DNA of 64,000 bases from Heliocidaris tuberculata (taxonomy: Eukaryota; Echinodermata; Echinoidea; Camarodonta; Echinometridae): contig CM046846.1 in the NCBI GenBank assembly GCA_025618425.1, positions 29,345,075 through 29,409,074 on the forward strand. The letters run 5' to 3'. Below, in pieces: positions 1-9,989 of this stretch (positions are counted from its first letter, which is position 1; each line of letters opens with the position of its first letter). The notes beneath the pieces were generated by a model. That model was given only the letters and a program-made list of their open reading frames with translations. It was not told the origin of the DNA and did no database searches. The translations under genes were made by a program, and so were the position numbers.

Positions 1-1330
1 ACACTCCAGAATGCTATGGTCAGAAATAAATTAGACTGGTAATTACTTTCTATTTTTTAGTAAGTGCAAAATGCTAATTTTGGTTTGCACATTGCTAACT
101 TTTTGGAATTATATTTTCCACATGCGTGAGAAAAGGTTTGCTTAGTCGCATTCAGTGAAAGCATGGATAATATCTTCTTTTATTTTACACTTTGGACACA
201 AATCTTCTCTGCTTATACCCATTTAAAGATAATACTTGTAATAGATTATACAATAATTTTAGGTTAAACTCCCGTAACTTATTTTCTTTAACTTGAACAA
301 GGTTAAGCTTAATTACATGTGACCAGTTTATATCAATGTTAAGTTTATTTTCCCAATATAAACAACGTGTGTTGGTTAAAGTTTCTTGAGGGAAACAATT
401 TGTATAAAACATTGCTACTCGGTTCATTGATGCATTTTATTTTGTTTCCAATAAGCAAGCTCTGAACATTAAATCCTTCTTGCTATCTAGTGTTAGGAAA
501 ATTGTCATCGTTTAACTCACGGATCCATACCGCTGGTATTGTTTTTTTAGTCTCGCATAGTCAAACATCGCAGTACATTTGCTTCTTTTGACATTAATCT
601 TTTCCATCGACTGAAAGCCATTTCTCCCAACTAGTTCTCTACGATAAATTGTACCACTGTCATACCAGTCTTTATAAAAAATAACGACTGATTATTAAAC
701 GAAATATGTTTATTGTGCCAAATAATTTGATCTTGTATATATATCACTTGAATCAGAGTTGAATGTGTGAACATCTTTCACACTACTAGTAAAAGTCCTA
801 ATAAGATCTCATGCCTGTAAGATCTCTTTGTAAAAGGTAGGGATTTTCTCTTCATTTATGCTCATGTTGTAATTACAATTTAACAATAAAGTGATACCTC
901 CTAAGAGGTCTAACCAATTTTATTTCTCTGATTTCTTTCAGAAATCTTCCTAACATTTCAAGCGAAAGCTTAACATTAATTTTGATTCTGTATATTGACC
1001 ATTCGTATTTCACATTCCTCGTAGTCTTCCGTAAGATCACATTTTTTTTCTCCCTCTCTACTTCTTTGATCCTAATTACATTATTCAAAATTTTCATAAT
1101 TTTGGTGGGATTGAATCAACAATAGTCAAGGGGATAATTTGACTAAGTGCTAGACATTTTACCCTACCAAGAATGGTTAGGTTTCGTTTTGCCCAACTAT
1201 CAAGATTTTTTTCCCCCTAACCTCAGAGCTTTATCATTATTAGAATGGATGTAATGACCTAAATATTTTACTGGCTTATCAGCCCACCTTAAATCATACT
1301 TTGCTATAATATAATATTTACTTGTATCTC
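1..1330 (-). mobile_element. Degenerate L1-like non-LTR retrotransposon, C-terminal RT region and 3' part
   Basis: Three separate minus-strand pieces read like the end of an L1-type ORF2. Near 1290-1210 a frame gives LRWADKPVKYLGHYI, resembling the RT-thumb 'KYLG' segment. Positions 1097-873 hold a lysine/arginine-rich open frame ending PLRRYHFIVKL. Positions 427-185 read INWSHVIKL and then LREFNLKLLYNLL, the pattern of the post-RT region. Just beyond, in another frame at about 190-130, comes CPKCKIKEDIIHAFTECD, the C-terminal Cys/His motif. The frame changes and stops between these pieces show a dead copy. Homology to the other TMEM179B unit begins only near 1450, so this element probably lies outside the duplicated block. 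The 5' end is not visible. Confidence 0.6.
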
Positions 1331-1611
1331 CCAACCATATCAAGGCTCTTTTTTTTTTTAGTCTTCGGGCCTGCTATGTTACCAAACAATTTTAGCTCAT
1401 GTAAATTTCTTTTAACGAGTTTTTGTCTGGAACCAAAGAAACTATTTTGCTTAATCTTTTCTTCCCTAAAAAAAAAAAAAAAAAAAAAAAAGAACAACTG
1501 GTATTATATTGTAATATTTATCATTAACTTTATGATGTCCTTCCCATTACACTCATATGTTTCAATATTTGACAAATTACATTTTATTTGATATTTATGC
1601 CCCTTTTCCAG

Positions 1612-1710
1612 GGTGATTTTAAAGGAGGCTGCCCTCTATATCCGACGGTCACCTTTACATATATCCAACTCCACGATGAATCAAACTGTAATTTTGTCAT
1701 TGGCATGCAC
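1612..1710 (+). CDS. TMEM179B-like copy A, exon 2
   Basis: Thirty-three codons, phase 0 at both ends. It begins GDFKGGCPLYP and ends NFVIGMH directly before a GTGAGT donor. It encodes the first extracellular loop, with two cysteines (in GGCPLY and SNCNF) that could pair. The acceptor is a good pyrimidine tract ending CCAG. Confidence 0.82.
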
Positions 1711-3873
1711 GTGAGTAGTCAAAAGAAAGAGTATATAGGTACATTACCCCCCCCCCCCCCCCCGCCATCATTTCTAGCTCATCCTAGCATTCCCACCCCA
1801 CATAAAAGTCAATTTTAATTCTGGGCTGTAATAAACATAGTAATAACACGCATATCACGTAATGAAATTTACTCTCAATAGCATATTCATTTCTTTCCTT
1901 TTTTTAAAGCAACATCGCTTCTTAAATATTAAGGTCTGTTGAATTATTTTTTTTCCGTTTATTGCTCTATATGTTTGTAACTTATGTGTGAAGTGTGTTT
2001 CTAGTGTTTGTTTATGTCCCAGTATACCATATTCTGTTATAATTCCGATATACTTACGATCATTTTGAATATTTTAAATGTATGTCTTGGAAGGGGGAAA
2101 TCATTAATCAACATTATTATCTTCGAATGATCAAACTTAAATCATACTTTCCCTGTACAGTTATCTGGGGTGTCCTAAAAATTTTGTTAGCAAAGGAGAA
2201 TGTCCATGAAATAATTCCCAACTTAAAAGAAATATATAAAGTTTCCAAATAATATTATTATGTATTTATTCATATTATAGAGTGTCGCCATTTTCATAGC
2301 AGTTTTCGCAGGTGTCTACCGGATGACTGAGCTTGTCAAACAAAAGAAACTTATTATGAGGTTAGAATTTGTACAGCATCTGGGTCTTCTTGCATGAAGA
2401 GTTGAGATTAAACTCAAATTGAAAAAAAAAACTCCCTAATACGCGATTCTGATTGGTTGAAAATGAAGTTGTGTATGACTTACAAAAATTGCTTTTAATC
2501 GCAACTTTGTATGCAAGATGGCGCAGGATAAGCAAATAGAAAATTCATACCACAAACATCTCAGATCTTATGTTTAATAAGCTGAAAGATTTAAAACTAT
2601 GACTCAGTGGTGGAACAGTGGTCTCGCAACCGGCAGGTCCCGGGTTCAGAATCTAGTCGATGCGCTAGCGTCCAGTAGAAGCATTATTCCTATATTACCA
2701 AGTCCCTCGGATAGGACTTACAGCCGTAAATCACCCTAGTTGCTTATCAAATTTGCTTTCTGAGCGATGAGGTAACATAGACAACCAATCAATTCTGCTA
2801 ATGAATAAATATAAACTACAGGGAGATCAGATCCAAGATTACCGAGGGGCAAAATATGAAACCACGAAAATTCGCGATCCATGCATGGAAGCGTAGCATT
2901 GTGAAACAAAATGTAGTCTAGAGGTTATTTGGAAAGGATGCTGTGATACGAAAGAATAGTAGAGTATAGTGATTTTCAATCATCAAAGTGATAACATATT
3001 GAACCAATCTTCCTAAAAACATATACCTTGAACGGCTCGGAAACGGGTATATGGCATCAAAAGTTGTACACTATTATCAGTTATACATGTATTTGGAATA
3101 TGACGGCATTTTAGGAGCAAATTTTTTCATGTGGTTTTGCTATTATTTTCTGCAACTGAAAAGTTCACGACACCATGCAGTTTCAATATCACTATTCATA
3201 TGAAATTATACGGGACCTCAATCATATATAGAATTAATATTCGATATCTAATCCTACTTCAGTGTTTTTCAAGATTGATTCATAGTCAGGTCGTAAAGCG
3301 CACCTAAAAAAATTAAAGAATAAAGTTTTTCTCTTTCCCCCGCCTCTCTCTCTCTCTCTCTCTGTGTTTTAAGCGCCATAGTTCCAGTCTTCTTCGTTTG
3401 CTTCTATCTCCTTGTCGCCATCCTCATCATGGCCACGGCGTGTGTGGTCACCGTCGGCTTCAATAAACTTTGCAAGGGGCTTGTGGATCGAAATGTTCCG
3501 TTCTACAATGAGTAAGGATTGTTCAAAAGATTATTGCACCCGTTTTCCAGATTGAAAAAAGGAATGAATAAGATACCGGCCATTTTCATCACCTCTTCAT
3601 TCAATTTCATTCATTTTCAATTCAATTTCGTCCGGAGAAGCTTACTACGTACAAATCCTAAGTTCACTTTCGTTAATGTGTCATTCATATTCGTTTTTTG
3701 TAAATCAAATGTAAAAATTAAAGCATAGTCACTGAAATTAGTTTCTGCCGCTAAGCGAGATAGGAATGCTAAGATCAAATTAGTAATTTTTTCAAACAAA
3801 TTCATTATTTTCTCATTCAAATTCGTCAAGTATAGTATATGGGCCTTTATATGGAGGGTGAACCAGATATTTA

Positions 3874-3910
<37 letters not shown>

Positions 3911-5101
3911 GTCGTGACATTTTTACCCGTTGAAATAATGTGTAGTGAGTGCTGTGAATGGAAAATGTATTTTTAAGTATGACAAAAGCGACCTAAATAA
4001 GATGAGTAAACGATTCAATTACGGCAATATTTACAGCATTATACCGTATATCTGGGAGACGGTTTTGAGTGAAAATTTGACGAAAATGAATGCTAATAGA
4101 CGAAATTGATCTTGTTGTCTTCGTGCTCAGCTACTGTTACCAATGAATTTGAATTTCAATTGACGAAAACGGATGACAGAGCACGAAAGTGAATGATAAT
4201 GTTTCAAAATTGATCGACCAAAGACGATATTGAAACGAGCATTTGCACATTCCACAGTGTCCGCGACGAAATTGAAAACACATTTTGTTTTAATTAAATG
4301 AAATGGTGACGAAAATTGGCGGGAAAAACTATGTATATTATCATACTAATTCATATTTTACTATTGCCTGAATGAATAAGATGATTAGATCGATAAAAGG
4401 ATCTACAGGCGGAGTAAATAAACTAGAATGAATACAATTTTGGAAGTATTCACATACTGCATATTTAAATAATTATTTAAATGAATTCGAAGTGTTATCC
4501 ATGAATTCAAATGAATTATTCTATGATTTTTTTTTTAGCGAAAAGTCTCCATACTTATGATAGGAGAGGTCCACAAAAAGGACTTTATTATAGTTCCGTA
4601 TTGTTTTGTTTGTTGTTGTTTTTTACTGAGTATGACGTACCAGTACAATAGTGTCGTGTTTACGAATTAATAATATTTCTCACTCTCTCCTTCTCTCTCT
4701 CTCCTTCGTCTTATGGATTCTTCGCTCTCTCTCTCTCTCTCTCTTCTCGCCCCCTCTTCCCATTTCCCTTCCCTACCCTTCTATTCTGAAACACTTATTT
4801 CACACTTCTTGTATCTATCCCGTATACGATTAACTCACACACACTCTCTCTCTCTCCCCCCTCTCTCTATCTCTCTATCTCTTTTCCCTCTTCTCACTTT
4901 CACCTCTCTCTCTCCCTATATCTATCCATTTATCCATATATCCTATATCTATATATTTATCAATTTATTCGTCCATCTATCTCCTTTTCTCTCTTCTTCC
5001 CCTTCATCCATCTCCCTCTTTCCCTCTCTTTCTCTCTATCTTTATTTATTTATATATCTCTATCTCATTTCCCTTTCCTCCCCTTCACCGATCTCTCTCC
5101 C

Positions 5102-5132
<31 letters not shown>

Positions 5133-5163
5133 TTATCTCCATTCTTTCTACCCATTTCATTCA

Positions 5164-5201
<38 letters not shown>

Positions 5202-5967
5202 TTCTCTGTATCCACCTAACTCTCTTCTTCACATTGTCTCATATGAAGGTGCACTGATTATCAGCAGCCGAATATAATGCCCCCTTATGATTCTACACAC
5301 TTTTACGAATATCTGGTGACAGCAGAGGTGAATACAATAAATAAATAAATAAATAAATGAACAAAAGAGTAAATAAATCGATAGATAGAGAAATAAATCA
5401 ATTAATTAATAATAAAAAGTTTTTTTCTTTCTTCAGAACCATGATAAAGTCTTGAAACATTAATTCAAATCGAATTTGGCAGGGGAGCACATTTTGTGAT
5501 TTTAGACGACGGTGTCCCCTAAGGTAGCTGAGCGAAACGTCGTGGCGCGTAAGAACGCGGGAAAGACGCATAGAGGAAAGCTGCAAGCTTTGTATGTGCT
5601 TATAAAATTAGAATCAGACATATGTGAATAAAAATTTTCATATTATTTTGCTTAGAATTGTTCAAATATTTGAATACTAATTCTACATTGTAATATTTTG
5701 AGTCTGCCTTTATAGAATAAAATTATTATTTTGAGCAAATTTGTCATATATATGCGTTTTTCCCGCGTTCCTCCGCTGATGCTGATTATCATTACATGTA
5801 TTAACACGTAAAACGGTCTATGCTGATAATAAGTAGTATGAAGACCAAGACAAAGACCAGGACCAGGACCAAGACCGAGAAAATAAAATACGAATATGCT
5901 AGTAATCATGGTAATGCGACCGATTTCATGGGGGATTTTTTTTTCTGTAATGCTTTGCCAAATAAAA

Positions 5968-6023
<56 letters not shown>

Positions 6024-6859
6024 ATGATAATAATAATAACAATAATAATAATAATAATAATGATAATAATAATAATAATAATAATAGTAATAATGATACT
6101 GAATAATAATAATACTTAATAATAATGATAATAATCATAATAGTGATAATGATAATAGTATTTGATAATACTAAAGATAATAATGACAATAATAAAATTA
6201 ATAATACTTAATAATAATGATAAAAATGATACTAATAACAGCTACATGTATATAAGAGCTTCATAATGTTTCATCAGACAAACATGATATTTTCTTCTAG
6301 CTTTATTTCGTCAAAATATTGGGTGTGGGGTTGCTATTGGAGGACCTGATTTGAATTTTTAAAGGTACACAAATATCTACTGAGAAGTCATACAAACAGT
6401 AATATAATGATGATTCAGTCTTACTTATGTTGTATGTGATGATGTAATGTTACCATTTATTAGTATTCCCCCTGAATGCAGTGACAGCATCAGAATTTAA
6501 AAATGGAAAGGGTTAAACTAAGGGCTAGAAAGATTTTTAGGGTGACAATAATTTTGATTGGAAAACGAATAAAACAAAAAGAAAAATATGTTTTCCATAG
6601 ACGTTTACTTCCCAGGTGCTGGCACTGCCCGATAGTTTTATCAGACTCCACACCGACTCCAAACCGATCAAATCTTAGCCATTCGGGGAGCAATATAATT
6701 TGTTGTCGGTCTCGGTATGACTGTGGTGTGAGAATTGCTGATGATTTTTTTTTCTTTTATTGACAGTCGACAGCCTGGTTGAGTTTCGGTTTTTGGCTCT
6801 TCCTCGCCGGCCTGACCGTCTTTCTTCAAGTATGCTGCAAGAACAAGATATCAAGTTAA
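1612..6859 (+). CDS. TMEM179B-like four-pass membrane protein, copy A (exons 2-6; first exon outside window)
   Basis: Exons: 1612-1710, 2281-2360, 3374-3511, 5249-5327, 6767-6859. All have GT donors and AG acceptors, and the phases join into one frame of 162 visible residues ending in TAA. The family match is to vertebrate TMEM179/TMEM179B, small multipass membrane proteins whose biochemical role is not well known. The diagnostic block is GDFKGGCPLYP at the start of exon 2 (family pattern QGxFxGxCPLY). It is followed by a TM helix in exon 3 (SVAIFIAVFAGVY), a long TM helix in exon 4 (PVFFVCFYLLVAILIMATAC) followed by VGFNKLCKGL, a C-x(4)-Q stretch in exon 5, and a last helix in exon 6 after the conserved AW. 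An exon 1 encoding TM1 is expected several kb to the left, because copy B carries it 7.9 kb upstream of its exon 2. No frame disruption is seen, so the copy looks functional. The orthology call is by eye. Confidence 0.8.
2281..2360 (+). CDS. TMEM179B-like copy A, exon 3
   Basis: Eighty bases encode SVAIFIAVFAGVYRMTELVK and the following basic residues, a TM helix with a positively charged end. It ends in phase 2 (AG|GTTAGA), matching the single base that opens exon 4. Confidence 0.82.
2386..2528. mobile_element. Short MITE with GCATGAAG/ATGCAAGA ends, copy A intron 3
   Basis: The ends are imperfect inverted repeats (TCTTCTTGCATGAAG ... TATGCAAGATGGCGCAGG) around an ATTCTGATTGGTTGA core. A better preserved copy lies at the matching place in copy B (31905-32097), so the insertion is older than the gene duplication. 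Confidence 0.5.
2600..2800 (+). mobile_element. tRNA-derived SINE-like segment
   Basis: A box-A-like GTGGTGGAACAGTGG and a box-B-like GGTCCCGGGTTCAGAATC are spaced as in a tRNA head. The sequence then runs into a non-tRNA body (AAGTCCCTCGGATAGGACTT). The equivalent copy in the second gene is at about 32205-32370, so it predates the duplication. Confidence 0.5.
3374..3511 (+). CDS. TMEM179B-like copy A, exon 4
   Basis: It encodes the third TM helix and the TACVVTVGFNKLCKGL segment typical of the family, ending RNVPFYN plus two bases before GTAAGG. The upstream pyrimidine tract includes a (CT)n run. Phase agrees on both sides. Confidence 0.83.
3582..4370. mobile_element. Unclassified insertion in copy A intron 4
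   Basis: Sequence on both sides aligns with copy B (about 33200 and 33285), but this block is missing there. It contains recurring ATTCA/GAAATTGA-type words on both strands and a T29 run at about 3877-3905. This suggests a degenerate foldback element. Class not identified. Confidence 0.4.
4680..5215 (+). repeat. CT-rich microsatellite field (copy A intron 4)
   Basis: Long (CT)n and (CTAT)n-like pyrimidine runs. They create long leucine/serine open frames that are not coding. They lie upstream of exon 5 and may act as an extended pyrimidine tract. The equivalent field in copy B is at about 33540-33895. Confidence 0.85.
5249..5327 (+). CDS. TMEM179B-like copy A, exon 5
   Basis: Seventy-nine bases: one base completing a Glu codon, then 26 codons (CTDYQQPNIM, then HFYEYLVTAE). 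The acceptor is the AAG at 5246-5248, not the better-looking TATCAGCAG 13-20 bases further on. Only the upstream AG keeps the frame and keeps the family cysteine. Copy B has the same arrangement. Confidence 0.75.
5522..5795. mobile_element. MITE copy, GTAGCTGAGCGAAACG family
   Basis: Similar along its length to the segment at about 50207-50488 in UBE2K intron 3, sharing GAACGCGGGAAAGACGCAT-like and CATATTATTTTGCTTAGA words. The right terminus is less well preserved here. It lies in intron 5 of copy A and is absent from copy B. Confidence 0.5.
5968..6235 (+). repeat. (CTA)n followed by (AAT)n/(GATAAT)n microsatellite
   Basis: Perfect CTA triplets pass into interrupted AAT/ATG triplets. The overlapping leucine and isoleucine open frames are artefacts of the repeat. 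Confidence 0.9.
6767..6859 (+). CDS. TMEM179B-like copy A, terminal exon 6
   Basis: Thirty codons and TAA: STAWLSFGFWLFLAGLTVFL, then a short basic cytoplasmic tail QVCCKNKISS. The two adjacent cysteines after the helix are plausible palmitoylation sites (inference). The sequence after the stop (TCAAGTTAAAGT) recurs in copy B only beyond a SINE insertion. Confidence 0.82.
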   Translation, partial: STAWLSFGFWLFLAGLTVFLQVCCKNKISS

Positions 6860-6923
6860 AGTCACCTTGGTCAAGATTCGCAATGATAGAGAATTATAAA
6901 GACAGTTGACACTTTTGATCATT

Positions 6924-7828
6924 AATAACTCAAAAGTTATAACTCCTATCAGACTTAGGTTTTCACATTGTAGAGTTGAAGGATATAAAATTTATTTGAA
7001 AAAAATTCTGTGAAATTTCCTTGATTAATATTAATTCTTGAAATAATACTATGAATATTTAATTAGATGTTCACGTTTTGGAAAATAAAGGCCACAAAAT
7101 CTGTGTGTATCAGTAATCAAATTCAGAACACAACAATACCATTTTGCATCACACCTGCCATTTCTGCAAACCGTTCGCCTATTCATTGTCATTAATGATT
7201 CATGACTCTGGGTTATAAGAAGAGCTCTGGATTTTCAGCTGCAATGCACAATAACAATAATTATTGTTGTGCTCTGAATTAATTACTGATACACACAAAT
7301 TTTGTGGCCTTGATTTTTTTTTTTTTAATTGGAAATCTAATTAAAGTGATTTGGTAACTTTGTAGAGGCTTGGTAAAATCTGAGCTGCTTGGCCTTACAT
7401 GCTATCAGTGTATGTAATATGGTGTAAAAATGAAGTCCGGGGGGGGCACTTATGTGTTTCACAAAAGTAAACATATGCAAGTGACCTCAAATGCCAGACT
7501 CATTTTTCCCCATAGACTCAGTGTTAGACATGGGAGTATTCAGTCATAGATATCTTAATAATAGCATTATATATTTGAAAACCTTTCTATGCCTAGCTAT
7601 TTATCTATCCTTCTGAACATAATTATACAAGACAGATGTCAAAATTCAACAATTTATTAAATCAAGCCTCCACAAAGTTACCGAATCCCTTTAAATATTC
7701 AGAGCATTATTTTAAGAATATAAATGAAGGAAATTTTGCATAAGTTATTCTAAATAGATTTTATAACCTTCAACTTTAGATCATGAAAACCTTAATCTGA
7801 TACCATTTATAACTTTTTAAGTTATTAA
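6924..7828. mobile_element. Foldback element with a nested MITE
   Basis: The left arm (ATAACTCAAAAGTTATAACT and on to about 7080) is the inverted counterpart of the right arm ending at 7828 (AACTTTTTAAGTTATTAA), over roughly 140 bases with scattered mismatches. The spacer is occupied by a separate MITE at 7353-7682. A sequence TTGTAACACCTAG at about 8859-8871 matches the terminus of the foldback at 23398-24573, so the two may be related. Confidence 0.6.
7353..7682. mobile_element. MITE, TIR GGTAACTTTGTRGAGGCTT
   Basis: It begins GGTAACTTTGTAGAGGCTT and ends AAGCCTCCACAAAGTTACC, almost perfect inverted repeats. A second copy in the opposite orientation at 52567-52941 shares internal words such as CCTAGCTATTTATCTATCCT / its complement. 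Both copies are non-coding. Confidence 0.75.
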
Positions 7829-8830
7829 CCCTTTCAGATTTCAGATTTCAGATTTAGATTTTATTTCATTACATTTTCATTTTTCAAAGTATATAACCAT
7901 GATAACCATAAGTATTGTGAAATTAACAATATACAAAATAACTGACAACAAAACTTAGTGCAGAAACATTTTCGATCATTACAAGCAAAACAAAGTGCAT
8001 TAAAGTTTGAATTGTAAGGGGAAAAAAGTAACATCAATGAAGACTACATTAGATTAATTTTATGAAAATGGGAATGAAAACAGAGACCAGCTTAGAAGCA
8101 GAGCTTGCAGAAGCGCTGGTCCCTGGCAAACGATAAATCATGAATACAGTATATAAAAAAAAAAAAAGACTGGGCAATCATGCATAAAATGCCCAATAAA
8201 AGGGAAAAGGAAGAAGACAGATACATGGCCATGGAAAGCAAACAAATCATAGACATAACACACTTTCCATCGAAGAGAAAGCATTGAAAAATATTGTAAA
8301 CACAAAAAGCTGGAAATAGTAATAGGAAAATAGTAACGATTTAAAGGAGTAAACTTTACAAAAGACGGAACAAGAAGGACAAAGTGACAGGTGGGGTTAG
8401 GAAGGGAGGGTGGGAAAGGGACAGGCTCTGGAAGGTTTCATTTAGTCTATAGATTTTGTGGTTTGGCTCTATAACTTTTAATTCTGAGCTCTAAAAAAGA
8501 TACCAGATACATGAGTAGAAAGAGCAAAAATTTCTGCACACACTATGTCCATTTTTTGTTGCCAGGAATTTAAAAAACGAAAATAAGCTTTAAAATCCTT
8601 AAATTGGCAACACATTGAAAGGTTCAAAATAATTGTTATTTTGTTTTTTTTAATCAAAATTGGCAATTTTGTCAACTTTTCGACAAAATTCCTAACCATG
8701 TATATTGTTTTTTCAAGACATTACACATTATTAGAACCATGTAGCACTAAAAAAATATTGTTGTTGCCAATTTGAAGAACAAAATGGGATGAATTTAGCC
8801 CTTTAATGATTCCTGTCCTGAAAGGGTTAA
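7829..8830. mobile_element. Interspersed element ending GAAAGGGTTAA, with a nested A-rich segment
   Basis: About 8450-8830 matches 36748-37160 and, in opposite orientation, 55437-55850. Shared words include TTTTGTGGTTTGGCTC, GAGCTCTAAAAAA and TCCTGTCCTGAAAGGGTTAA. The part before 8440 contains GATTTAGATTTTATTTCATT and GCAGAAGCGCTGGTCCCTGG, like the 3' tail of a LINE or SINE, and may be a nested insertion. Confidence 0.5.
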
Positions 8831-8864
8831 CGATTAAAAGTGACATTTTTTTTGTAACACCTAG

Positions 8865-9985
8865 TACTCCAATAGTCAGAATGCAGTTTGCATATACTAA
8901 CTAGTACTACTGGGTAAGGCAAGATCAAGAGAATGTATTACTTTTCTGTTGTAATCAGACCAAGTATTTTAAAGATATGAGTTTAAAACTTCTTTTTTTT
9001 CCCCTCAAAATTGATGTATATATCTTTCATTCAATTTTTTCTTCATCACAAATACAGTTATGCGTTGTGGTAAAAGTACCAATTTGCTTATTGATTAAAC
9101 ATCATTTTTGACTGGAATGTTTCGCTTTGCACGCTACATTACAGTTAGCTCTGTCTAGTTCGTCACAAAATGGCAGCACCCATGCAATGCTGGAAGACGA
9201 TACATTTCGATAAGAATCTGTGGACTTATTTCTCTTCTCGAATATTTTCGTGTGAAAGTTTTAGTCCTTAGTCCGTAGTCCAACGTCAGCAAAATGACGC
9301 CTCATAATTTTTTCAAATATCTTACCCATTAGGCCAACATATTTTCCGGAAGGTGGTCAACTGCAGCAGTAAAGATTGATATAGGGGTATGGCAACCCCA
9401 TTAGATTGCTGTTGTTGTTGTTTTAGTAGTTGTTGTTGTTTCGAACTTTGGATTTGTCAAAGAATTTTCGGCAAATCGCAAAAACTTGGAAACCCCCTTT
9501 TTGTCTGCCTACTTAAAGGAAAATTTAAATTAAAATCGTCGGCACCCATGTCAGAAAAATCTGAAAAGCTGACAACCAGTTTTTACCCTTGTCGACAATA
9601 TTTGACAATCAATTTGATGATCTCATTAGCTTAGTTATTTATTTTTTTTTTTTCGTCGTAGAATTTTTTCACAAACCTTGTCATCAAATTAAGTCTTACA
9701 CTCACCCCCAACCCATTTTCGGCAAATGGTAAAGGCTTGGAAACCCCCTATTTGTCTGCCAACCCATTCAAAACAGTTCAACGATTCGTCCCTACAGATT
9801 CGCCTTCGGAGATTTCAAAGAAACTATTACTTCATCATCGTTTATTGAAATATTATTTTAAAGATCACTTAGATCAGCTCACTGGTCACCTATTCATTAT
9901 AATCTTTAATTTACTAACGGGCGATTCTATAATAGAATAGACATTTTGATCTTGACAATAGTTTTAAGTCTTCTAATTGTTTGAA
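8865..9985. other. Duplicated flank, block B of unit A; no gene seen
   Basis: It aligns by eye with 35480-36125 and 39945-40010 (shared words CAATAGTCAGAATGCAG, GTTCGTCACAAAATGGCAG, GACAACCAGTTTTTACCCTT, TTTAATTTACTAA). A 75-80-base motif (TTTTCGGCAAAT... GGAAACCCCC) occurs twice, at about 9467 and 9717. The open frames here are interrupted in the other unit and look non-coding. Confidence 0.55.
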
Positions 9986-9989
9986 TTAA

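Larger units (their letters stand above)
1711..6766 (+). other. Introns 2-5 of copy A: contents
   Basis: Intron 2 is 1711-2280, intron 3 is 2361-3373, intron 4 is 3512-5248 and intron 5 is 5328-6766. They carry a C17 run near 1747, a short TIR element and a tRNA-derived SINE shared with copy B, and an approximately 790-base insertion (about 3582-4370) absent from copy B. They also hold a long CT-rich microsatellite field, a partial MITE at about 5522-5795 and (CTA)n/(AAT)n arrays at about 5968-6235. The blocks flanking these insertions align by eye with copy B introns. Confidence 0.6.

Noticed and set aside
4713..5219. 168-aa Ser/Leu-rich open frame
   Set aside because: It is a CT-repeat translation within intron 4 of copy A, with no conserved counterpart except the same microsatellite in copy B.
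5820..6189. Poly-Leu/Ile/Val open frames on both strands
   Set aside because: Artefacts of (CTA)n and (AAT)n triplet repeats.
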